DNA of 64,000 nucleotides. Origin: Bugula neritina (Eukaryota > Bryozoa > Gymnolaemata > Cheilostomatida > Bugulidae). A program made the translations under genes and the position numbers. Where the stretch lies: the NCBI GenBank assembly GCA_964035545.1, contig OZ037766.1:22122767-22186766 (forward strand), in the 5' to 3' direction. Positions 49,701 to 58,802 of this stretch are shown here, piece by piece; position 1 is the first letter of the stretch, and every line of letters begins with the position of its first letter. The notes beneath the pieces are model-generated. The model was not told the DNA's origin, searched no databases, and worked only from the letters and a program-made list of their open reading frames with translations.

Positions 49701-52700
49701 TTGTTAATAGTAGAGATTCTTAGAGTGACTGCCTCATGTCTTCTAGGTTATTTCCTGTACACTCTGCATCCCATCATATCTCAATATAGGTCACTATATA
49801 TTACCAATATAGGTCACTATATATTACCAATATAGCTCACTATATATTACCAATATAGGTCGCTATGTATTACCAATATAGGCCACTATATATTACCAAT
49901 ATAGGCCACTATATATTACCAATATAGGCCACTGTATATTACCAATATAGGCCACTGTATATTACCAATATAGGTCACTATATATTACCAATATAGGTCA
50001 CTATGTATTACCAATATAGGTCACTATGTATTACCAATATAGGTCACTATATATTGCCAATATAGGTCACTATATATTACCAATATAGCTCACTATATAT
50101 TACCAATATAGGTCACTCTAAGGCTAATGTTAGGAACAGTGGCAGAGTGCCCAGTACTTACAGTACTGATAGTAAAGATAGCGTTGACAGCGCAGAAAAG
50201 GAAAAGGAGAAGAAGGCAGATGGCCCTGTCATAGAACTCAATCAAACGGTAATTATCTTTAGAAGTCAGGCATAGTAGGAAATTACATCACAGCGACATA
50301 GTTTTATTATGAAATATTACATGGCAGTTTAGGTTGTAGACTGCATGGTTTGAATGACTACGTGGTTTTTATAGTACAGATAATATTTTTACCTGCAAGT
50401 TACTAAAATGTTTCTTCACATGGACCACTTCAACCTACTATCAAAGGCTTATTGAAGTAGATGTGCTTTTATGTGCATTGCTGCTCTTTTTGTGTGCTCA
50501 TGTGTTTCTATCCTGTTCATGTTCCCCTCTCTTAAACTGTGTTTTTACACCCCATCATTTTATGTCTCCTGCAATTTTATTAGCCCAGGCTTTTTTATTT
50601 CCAAAAGTTTATATACACCAAAATTCCATGAATATCTTCACATTTAATGTATCCTGCAATTATTTGTACTAACCTATTATTGTGTATATCCACATACTTC
50701 TGTATGCCTGTGGTTACATCATTGGTATATTCAATCCTGCAATATATATGTGTGTATGTGTATGTATATATATTATAACTTCTAACATTTTAACTCAATC
50801 TGTGGACAGCAGCTGGTTTAGATTTTTCCCCTCGTCGATACCGAATAGAGCATTGTGAGCCACACCCCCACTAACGTACAGGGTGTGCTGATTCAAGTCC
50901 AGAGCTCCAGCTGCTCCAGGATTTGATTGAATCTTTTTTAGATAATTCCAATTTAATTCTCTCTATATATAAGATACATTTGAAAGTAAAAAAGTTTTTG
51001 TTATAACTAATAGTTACACTAAATAATGATTTTTCTACTTTCAAGTATATCTTATGTAAATGCTCTAGTACAGCATATAACTGTTCATACTGTTTTATGT
51101 TTATACATGTATGGAATAGCATTGTTGTCAATATGCACCTCTTCAACCCACAGGTATACACACCTGCTGTCAGCAGTCAGCTATATTTAAACTTTGTAAA
51201 CTATTATAATTGATAATGATCTCATGCATTGTGTTCTACATTTGTCAAGCAACCTAGTCTCTAAGAAAACCCAAAATGCGGAATATTGTTGCGCAGCTCA
51301 CCAAGTGTTTGATTAATATAACTAGGAAATATATTTGTTATTGAATTGTCATGGATTTGGGTAGAGGGATAAGGTCTGTTTAAATTGTCTCTAAAGCTGC
51401 CTGCAGCTATATTCTTGAAGAAGACAACTCTTAATAAGCTATTCCTGTTTACCTACAGTGTTTATAGTTCTTTATTAAAAGTAGCTGTGAAACACGGATA
51501 ATTCCTGGTGGCTTGAGCTGAACCATGTCTGCCTACTCTCACACTTTAAAAAATGTTATTTATTTTCTGCTTTAATTATTTGATACACTTTTCAAAATTA
51601 CTATACAAATATTTTCTTACATTGAAGTTTAACAATTTAATTAGACTTGAATTAAACCAGTAAAATTTTGGCATGCTATGAGATTGTCTTCTCTAACCCC
51701 AGAACTATCTGACAACTCCAGCTATGCTCTCTGACGAGGAGGAAACATTTACTATTGTTAAAGAAAGTTTTGCAAAGTTTAACCTTATGATTAGTGTTGT
51801 ACAAGTTATAAGCTGAACGGCAGAGGTGTTGGTTTTACTTATAACCTTGGATTACTACACCAGCTTTTTTGCATTGACAAATATTGTTTTAGGCAAAGAC
51901 GCCATCCAACCGTTTAGTGCAATGGGTAACCAAATCTTTAACTTTGTTTACATTACAGCCTTCCTCTCCTCAAAGCTACCTTTAACCTGTTCTCTCTGTT
52001 TACTAGCCTTAGCACCTCGTTCGTGAAATTTGTGCCTGTGCGAGGGTGACTACACAAATCAAATTGACTTTCAATAATGATAATTTTAGTGTGGGTTTGA
52101 AATTGTTAATTATGATATAAATTTGAGTGGGTTTGAGTTCCACCCATCACCTTTACTCTTAGGCGTGGTTGCTAAGGCTATTGTTTACCGGTTTTTATAG
52201 ATTTAAACATTTTGTCTGCGATGAGTCTCTGCATGCCTGCTAGCACTTTGCAATAATGGTTGGTTACCTCTGGGAATTTCTAGGGAGGAATAAGCCTGTT
52301 AACTTTTTTTCTTTCATATTCAGCTTCTTTTTATTTAAGTTTTATTCATGACTTGATATTATACCAGTTGGTGATATTTATCTCGTGCTTTGAAATTTAA
52401 TTGCTCGTTTTTAATTTACTGTTTGCTTGCATTGTCAGGTAATGGGATGCATTTATATATATCAAGTTGTTGGCCTCCAATATACAGGTTTTGCATGCAT
52501 ACGTGGCAAGAGTAAAGTTATGCTTTGCATGGGTTTGTTGGTAAATCTGAGTTTATTTGGTTATATAAATCCTTTGGAGTATTGGTCAGCATACCATTAG
52601 TTGGGATACAATCTCCTAGACTTAGGGGATTGTAGGTTAAGTATCAATAACATGGGTATATATTGTGTAGAACTGATGCTGTTGTTATTCAGCCATATAC

Positions 52701-54373
52701 TATGTATGTATGTATTCTTTCTGCTAGAAATGATTGCATGGGTGTTCCTATTATGATTGAAGATTGTGTATGCCCCTTATAATAGACATGTTGATGTACA
52801 TTTTGACCATTACACTTGAGTAACCAAGTGGCCTGCATAAACACTTGCAGTTATTATGTGTATGAATTTTGTAGTTGACATCTGCACGTCCCCCAAGGCC
52901 AGAGTCAAAGGTTGCCAGCAAAAGTCGACCTTCCAGTGGTAAATCCAAGCTGCATCACCAGCTCTCTCTTCCTAATTTCTCGGCTGCTGATAATAACCAA
53001 CTGTCTTCTATCAATATAGGCTCTCAGGGCGGCACTGTCTCAGGTTCTGTAGCCCCCACCCTTCAACTCACCTCTAATGTTTATGTAGAATCTCCACTAG
53101 CCATTCTTCCAGAGGAGTCACCTAAAAAAGTACTCAGATCCCATTCAGTACGGGGCGTTTTCACCTCCCCTGAACCTGAGATAGGGCTTAGACCTAACTC
53201 TCACAGCTCTGTCACTAGTGGTGGCGATTGCTCTGCTACAAATGCTATGGGTTAGTTCTGCTTCCTTGACCGTTTTACTCACACTACACCGAAGTCAATA
53301 ATTCTGTTTACTTCTATTTGTTTAAAATTATCCCACTATAATATCTTTCTATTTTTAAGCTTGCCTTTATAGATTCATTATGTTTTCCTTTATTTCTGGT
53401 GAAAGTTATACAAAACTGTTTTATGCACAACATTTCAGTGTCATTATGCTGAAGTGATATAGTCTCATTGCGAAATGCTGTCAGGGATTGCTAGGTTGGA
53501 GTTGGAGCTGTAAATTGCATGGTTTAAACTATAAATTAGGCTCTATGCTAGTCAATGCTAATATTGGGTTGATTTTGGTGATTACCTGGTGAAATAATGT
53601 TTTGGTAAATGTTAAATGTCAAACTGAAGCTGTGACCTGGTGTGGGTGGTGGTGCTCAACTGTAGCTTGACATTGATCATATCTTAAAATTTAGTAAAAG
53701 GTGATGGGAATTTGTTGTGTATGCTGATTTAGCATTTAACACCATATTGTATGTGTTGGTCCTATTTATTGACCTTGTTTCAGGTTATAACGCCAGCCTT
53801 AGGTGGGAAAGTACAGCTAGCCTTACTGTGAATGACTCATTTGATGATGCTTCAGAGAGTGTTACCTGTAGTACCCCAACTTCAGCTATATCCACTCCAA
53901 ATAGAGTCTCGGCTATATCAGATACTCTATCCAATAGCAGGCAACGTGCTAGCTCACCAGTAGTCAAGTCAAATAATGAGACGTCTTCAGGGCCACCCCC
54001 ACTGCCTCGCAAACAGAGTCAGTTAGACACCACTGACTCTACATACATGTCTCCACACAGTGTGCGGATGAGGAAACACTCTCACAAAGGATTGGTTAGT
54101 TTACTACGCATTCTACTCTTCAACGGCAATGTGCTGCAGTGTGGCACATGAAGTCACTGGGACTAATAAATCGCCTTTGGTGATGAAATAATAAATTGTA
54201 GTGTTGAACTATGCTTGTTGCAATCAGATTTCATGTGTTGAGGTTGTGTTTGGGTGTACTTTTAGCCGGCTCCTGCATTACCACCGTCCAAAACTGCCCA
54301 GTTACAGAGTGACCTTCCACCTGCTCTACCTGAAAAGAGGGCTTCAGTAGGAACTCGGTCTAATGATAGTTGA
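25721..54373 (+). CDS. DOCK-A type Rac GEF (DOCK1/2/5 class), 44 coding exons, 2041 aa
   Basis: Exons: 25721-25757, 26949-27038, 27777-27873, 28871-28967, 29972-30064, 30159-30214, 30857-31117, 31370-31451, 31800-32026, 32175-32260, 32511-32636, 32941-33062, 33405-33476, 34134-34299, 34402-34499, 34857-35040, 35403-35590, 37132-37232, 37714-37848, 38247-38355, 38530-38713, 39138-39364, 39874-40098, 40535-40695, 41544-41602, 42010-42081, 42537-42643, 42731-42816, 44193-44349, 44690-44821, 45388-45507, 46034-46123, 46498-46744, 46990-47147, 47460-47546, 47666-47839, 48020-48133, 48715-48846, 49075-49175, 49285-49418, 50112-50248, 52875-53250, 53784-54094, 54266-54373. All phases agree; the sum is 6126 nt. 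An in-frame TAA at 25688 supports the ATG. Order: SH3, helical linker, DHR-1, long alpha-solenoid, DHR-2, disordered proline-rich tail. Family role: with ELMO, DOCK-A proteins activate Rac at the plasma membrane for migration, engulfment and myoblast fusion. [17 protein letters not shown] and NPLSMLLNG favour DOCK1/2/5 over DOCK3/4. Confidence 0.93.
26949..27873 (+). other. DOCK SH3 domain exons (2 and 3)
   Basis: Residues about 13-74. Exon 2 gives the start of the SH3 ([20 protein letters not shown]), and exon 3 gives DWYRGFLI followed by [10 protein letters not shown], the usual SH3 WY and ALYDY-distal PxxY-type positions. The donor of exon 2 (GAG|GTTTAG) is weak. In the family this SH3 contacts ELMO and folds onto the DHR-2. 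Confidence 0.8.
27928..28375. repeat. (AGT/AGC)n trinucleotide repeat, DOCK intron 3
   Basis: About 450 bp of mixed AGT, AGC and AAC triplets. It lacks stops in several frames and so creates long artificial ORFs of Val/Ala, Ser or, on the other strand, Leu or Thr/Ala. It is not coding. Confidence 0.92.
32641..32716. repeat. 16-bp tandem repeat, DOCK intron 11
   Basis: About four and a half units of ATAGCGATTTGTTGCC, starting immediately after the exon 11 donor. Confidence 0.8.
32941..35040 (+). other. DOCK DHR-1 (C2-like lipid-binding) region, exons 12-16
   Basis: Residues about 418-607. Conserved stretches include [15 protein letters not shown] at the start, [19 protein letters not shown] in exon 14, FTFKHVSE, and DGEHDLLVY in exon 15. 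DHR-1 of this family binds PI(3,4,5)P3 and brings the protein to the membrane. Exon 13 adds 24 residues here that I do not recall in vertebrate DOCK1. Confidence 0.8.
34600..34830. repeat. 24-bp minisatellite, DOCK intron 15
   Basis: Roughly nine units of ACAGTTATTACTAGTACCTCAACC and variants. Because 24 is a multiple of three, it gives an artificial 8-residue repeat ORF on the minus strand. It ends about 30 bp before exon 16. Confidence 0.85.
36830..37131. repeat. Degenerate ATATTACAG(A/G)TATT repeats abutting DOCK exon 18
   Basis: About ten imperfect 20-35 bp units of TATATTACAGATATTTATAT type, each with a potential AG acceptor. The last one (ATATATTACAG) ends at 37131 and is the acceptor used for exon 18, chosen because [12 protein letters not shown] follows in the right phase. 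Confidence 0.75.
44031..44103 (+). tRNA. tRNA-Lys (anticodon CUU)
   Basis: A 73-nt cloverleaf with all arms paired. The acceptor stem is GCCCGGG with CTCGGGC (one G-U), the D arm GCTC/GAGC, the anticodon stem TGGGA/TCCCA with loop CTCTTAA (anticodon CTT at 44064-44066), and the T arm GTGGG/CCCAC with TTCGAGC. The discriminator is G, there is no encoded CCA and no intron. A T-run at 44107-44112 is the Pol III terminator. A and B boxes are intact, so the gene should be active. It lies in intron 28 of the DOCK gene, on the same strand. Confidence 0.97.
44850..45330. repeat. TACATACACTTACTATA minisatellite, DOCK intron 30
   Basis: About 25 copies of 16-20 bp units (ACATACACTTACTGTATAT and variants) fill most of this intron. 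The reading frames across it are artefacts. Confidence 0.88.
46200..46386 (-). repeat. tRNA-derived SINE (candidate), DOCK intron 32
   Basis: On the minus strand, 46386-46319 reads like a tRNA head: GGGAGCACCCGTGGTCTAAG at the 5' end with an A-box-like segment, then a B-box-like GGTTTGAGCC. About 110 nt of unrelated body follows. The anticodon arm is imperfect, so this is a tRNA-derived SINE or a decayed tRNA copy rather than a working tRNA gene. Confidence 0.5.
49783..50118. repeat. 23-bp minisatellite abutting DOCK exon 41
   Basis: About 14.5 units of GTCACTATATATTACCAATATAG with few substitutions. Each unit ends in ATATAG and so mimics a 3' splice site. The last one provides the exon 41 acceptor (AG at 50110-50111), and the first bases of exon 41 (GTCACT) still belong to the repeat. 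Confidence 0.88.
50249..52874 (+). other. DOCK intron 41, the longest in the gene
   Basis: About 2.6 kb. Besides one exon-like segment at 51703-51816 (separate entry) I see no coding sequence. A shared phrase CTGTGGACAGCAGCTG (about 50802) also occurs near 17574, suggesting a dispersed repeat. Confidence 0.5.
51703..51816 (+). CDS. Candidate alternative terminal exon of the DOCK gene
   Basis: A strong acceptor (TTGTCTTCTCTAACCCCAG, polypyrimidine tract included) is followed by 37 codons in phase 0, exactly the phase left by exon 41, then TGA at 51814. The peptide begins [20 protein letters not shown]. No strong donor lies before the stop. If used, it would replace the last 265 residues with 37 others and remove both PxLPxK motifs. 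No canonical poly(A) signal was noticed close downstream. Confidence 0.35.
   Translation, partial: NYLTTPAMLSDEEETFTIVKESFAKFNLMISVVQVIS
52875..54373 (+). other. DOCK proline-rich tail, exons 42-44, with two PxLPxK motifs
   Basis: Ser/Pro-rich, probably disordered tail. PPPLPRK (53993-54013, about residues 1973-1979) and PPALPEK (54317-54337, about residues 2024-2030) match PxLPxK, the Crk N-terminal SH3 ligand known from DOCK180. The tail ends at TGA 54371-54373. Confidence 0.8.
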
Positions 54374-55494
54374 TGCATTTCGCTGGAGATTAAGAACAAC
54401 ATTTTAATATACAGTATTACACAAAGATACATAACTTTATAATATTACACATTAGGTAGAATTTTGAAGTTATCTTTTTCATAAATTACCAGGCATTTCC
54501 TATTTATGTAAAGGCTACGTTTATTCTCACAAAAATAAGAACTTTGTAACCTATACTAAATTATGCACTGTTTTTCACCTCAAACATTATTATGTAATTT
54601 GTATCGTATCGTCAGTCGCTTTCATTTTTTATATTGATGTTTTTATTTTGAGGTGCTACACAGGTATATAAAGTTTTATATTGTATTGCTACACTTTGAT
54701 ACGGCGTATATAATATTAAGTTTTGGTATATAAAAATACAATCTTGTATGTAGTGTTCAGTGAACATTGTGCATAAGTATGATATAATAGCTAGTATAAT
54801 TAGTGCCTAATAACCATATATTCTTCTGGACTCGATATTTTACTAATGCAAGTTGTATTTCATTATATAATTACTGGTGTCAATATAACAACCCACAATC
54901 AACCCTCTGTCTGAGTCTAGCAAACCCTGTGTGTTTAAATGTTTTCAGAATATTAAATAATAAACTCAAGGATATCATATATATTCCAGTCATTTTTAGA
55001 AAGGAAACCTGATTTTCAGCAGAACTGATGGAACTGAATATTATGCACATGTGTTTGTCAGTTGTGTTTAGTCTTCTTTTGACCAATTAAATACTGGATT
55101 GTATATTTCATCAACAAATTGTCCACACCTAATGTTGACTGTTTCATGTAGCAATCTGCTGTATAATTCAGCTAAAAGTGTGCTTTAATTAATGTTTTGA
55201 GGAATTCCTGCTTATTGTTGATACTAATTATAACATAGCCAGTGTTGAATTAATTCTATGCATCGGCTGTCAACATTTTCAGCAAATTTTCGGTACCTAT
55301 GTTTTCAACATTGTAGCTAGTAATATACAATATGCTGAAACTATGCTACATAGCCTGTTTTGTGCATGTAGAAGTATGTTTTTAGTTTTCTTTCTTTGTA
55401 ACTTTTTTTGTATTTGCATTTATTTAAAAGATGAATATATGCTGCATTTTATTGTTAGACAACATACTTTTTATGCTACAAAATTTAACTAAAA
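54374..55494. other. DOCK 3' UTR and intergenic DNA
   Basis: AT-rich. AATAAA near 54958 and ATTAAA near 55087 are possible DOCK poly(A) signals. No gene is seen on either strand. Confidence 0.45.
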
Positions 55495-56125
55495 TAGGGG
55501 TGGGCAACTGGGGCCCCCAGGGCCACCTGTGACCCTTAGCCCATTTTTCAGTGGCCCTTTTAATGCTCAAGTGACTTAAATCACTTTATTATACTAAAAT
55601 TTAATACAAACACATCAATTTGTACGTGTAGTCACACCAATGCAGACAAAGATCATAAATTATTTTCCTTCTCTACAAATGGGGAAATTTTCTATTGGAA
55701 ATTTTTAAATCACTTATATTAGTTACTACAGGGAGCAGCCAGGGTTTAGGTGTTCAAACATCAGGGAAGGTCAGTGGTCATGCTAGGAAAAGCATCTAGT
55801 CATAATTGCTCCTGTACCACATACGAATATATGTACTTAGCCCGATTTCAAAAAGCCTTCTCACCAGGGAATCCCACAGGTTTAGTGACTATAAACTTAT
55901 GTGTGAGTTTCTTATACAATATAGACTGCCTTCATTTTTAGAATATAACCAAAGACATCTACAGAGACATTTGACAATATGGTTTTGACATCAGTAGACA
56001 GGAAAAACAGATCTACTAAGAAGTTCTTCTTTTATGAAATAGTAAATAAACCAGTGTGCCTAATCTGTTCTAAGACAATATATATAAACCGACAATCAAA
56101 CCTCGTCAGACATAACGTGTGACGG
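55495..56125 (+). mobile_element. hAT-like DNA transposon remnant with BED-type finger fragment
   Basis: At 55495 the sequence TAGGGGTGGGCAACTGGGGC, followed by a GGCCC-rich stretch, resembles hAT terminal repeats (CAGGGGTGGGCAA type). Downstream, ATG 55979 opens a 47-codon frame ending at TGA 56120-56122. It encodes a basic start (DRKNRSTKKFFFYEIVNK) and CLIC...NLVRH, the Cys-Cys...His layout of a BED zinc finger in hAT transposases and ZBED-like proteins. The rest of the transposase is not recognisable, and no opposite terminal repeat was found. Confidence 0.55.
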
Positions 56126-58802
56126 ATGCATAACATAATTATAAAATTGTTTGTAATTATCAAGTTACACTATCTACGTTGCACAGCAATGTTGGTTCTC
56201 CATCATCCTTTTTATGATCTTTGTTTTTGGACTTTTCTTGACACGGAGTTATCTTACTTAAAATTTGGTTAGACAACTCTGTAAGGTTTTCAGAAGACGT
56301 TTGTAAAATCAGGCTACGATACGATCATTGTCAATAATGTAATAATTATTATGAAGGAAAACCCAAAACAGACCAAAAACTGAAAATCTCACTCTGTTCC
56401 TGTAAGTTGTAATTTGAAGCTGTAAGTCACCATGCAGTGGCGATAGCCACAATAGCTATAAGTAGTATAAGAAAAGTAAATTTTTTGTTTTATGCTTATT
56501 ACTATTAGCCTAAACCATTGTGATTGTGATTGTAAATTTGTAATTATATTTATTGTCAGTCTCAGTCTGACTCTGAGTCTTAGTAGCTCTCTTACTCTTA
56601 CACTTGGTCTTACACTTACAGTCTTAGTCTTACTCTTGTTCTACTTCTAGTACTCGACTAGTAGTACTAGTGACTTGTGTACAGTCACAGTGTACTACTA
56701 GTAGTTCTACTTCTAGTCGAGCTCAATATCAAATAATATTAATTTAAATTATCAATGAATTTCATATGAATATCAGATTCTGTTAACGCTCTACTTTCTT
56801 ATAGTTATACTACTCACTCTTAGTACTTAGTCTCACAGTTACTGTTAGACGTACTCTTGGAGTTAGACTTAGTGTTACTACTTCAAATTAGAGTTACACT
56901 TACTGTGGCCGTACTCGTAGGTAGTGGTACTTAAAGTCAGAGAGAGACTGAGAGTCAGTATTGACTTAGTCTTCAAGTTTATTTAATTTTATGAGTTATG
57001 ACGGTCTTAGTTTTACAGTTGCTCTTATTCTTAGTCTTAGTCTTATTAGACTGATACTTATGAGTTGTGACCTATACTTATGCAGGTTATACATATAGTT
57101 ATACTTGTAGTCTATACTCATACTGAGTGTTATAGACACTTCCACTTGTATCTTATAGTTATACTTATAGCCTATAAGGATTAGGCTATAGTTAGCTATA
57201 ATTACTGGTATTACTCTAACTCTTTGTGCTTATTGCCTATGGCTGGCCCTATAAAGTATGAGGCTATAAACTTAGCCATCTTTATCTTATCAGATATTTT
57301 TAATCACAATGACTGATGGTCATTGCAGTTGCAGTTAATGTTATCATGATTTATAATTATAAATTACTGAGTCCCGAGTACAGTTTCAGCCGTTTCTACT
57401 CAATTATTATTACTAGCCTGTGTATAATCTCTTAACTTAGACTTTGAGTAAAAGTTACTGAAGCTGTCTCTAATCTAATGATTTTTATTTATTATAATAC
57501 TGACTATCAATCATGAAGAGAAGATCTAGTATAATAATACTCATTTTTTTGTATAACAATATTTGAAAAGTAAGTAGGAATACTAGCATGAATGTAAGTA
57601 ATAAGATTCTTTTTGTAGATTTTGTTATGGCTTTGACTATTAGTGTTTAAGTATTGAATTAAATATTCACATGAATAACCCAAGCACAAGCTAACAGAAT
57701 ATTAACAGAGACTAATTTGGTCTGAATAACTTTCTGGAAGTTACTGGAGTTACTAGTCAACATATTCAAGTCCATGTGTTTTTAATGCCTAAAAATAAAT
57801 GGCTATAAGTAGAACAATCAAATTTAATGATGAATAATTATCATAATTCTGGCCATATCATTAGTAAAGTTTGTACTGTTAGTGAGAGTCACAGGGTTGT
57901 GGTAGAGTCTGGAGAATGAATGTTGGGCTTCAGTTCTAATTACTCAAGTTGTCTTGGTTGATTTAATTGCAATGAAGAATAAAATCTGTCTCATAATTAA
58001 TAGTTCATGATGTGTTTATTCTCAATTTCTTAGCTATGTTGAAAACTTTTTTCTTCAATTTCATCCAACTTTGTTATTCGTTGCTTCGAGTTTATAATTA
58101 TGGTTCATTCATGTCTTTGGAATTCAGTATTCTTTTTGATGATAATACAGAAATTTTTCTAATTTTCATTTACATTAGCAATTTAAAGAGTTGTTAAGGC
58201 TGCAGGCTGGTTTGTTGAGCCTTTATTTTAGTGAATGGTTGTGAGTGAGAAGTTGTTTGTGGAATGAAGCCAGCGTAATTCAGACTCGGGAGCTAAACAA
58301 ACTCCAAGCATCCTCATTTCTATTCTTGAAGGAGTTGATAATGACTTTAGACATAGTAAATATGATAAAGAATGAAACTTAAAACAGAATTCAAAATCAA
58401 ATTTTGAGCTTCACTTGATATAATATAAGTTGGAAAGAGATAGATCCAAGTACTGTTATTTAATGTGAGCCATGCTTGCCCCCCCCACCCCGTTGAATTT
58501 AGTAGTAGTAGTAGTAGTAGTAGTTTGAAGTGTTTAGTGTATTGGTGAATGTTCTGTTAACGCAGAGCAGAGACAGTTGAGCAAATTTAACTCTCAAAGT
58601 CTGAGGTAATTAAACTTTTTTCAGTGATAGCTTTAGTGCTGCCCTTACTTGAAGCTTGTAACACACTATTAGGTACTCTGGAAATGCCTTAAACTTTCAG
58701 AACTGATAACAGCTATGTCTATGGTTGGTAATACATCTAATCTATTGTTGTTCTTTCAGAAACAAAGATCCTTTCCATTTTATTATTTAATTTCCTTTCA
58801 TA
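56126..58802. other. Intergenic region before CHMP3, simple-sequence rich
   Basis: Contains CTTAGTCTTACT-type degenerate repeats at 56555-57200, an imperfect hairpin at about 56660-56708, and an (AGT)n run of about 25 bp at 58498-58523. The last few hundred bases should include the CHMP3 promoter. No coding sequence was recognised. Confidence 0.5.

Noticed and set aside
50871-51161. Minus-strand ORF in DOCK intron 41
   Set aside because: Composition is random-like, there is no domain, and no splice context supports a gene.
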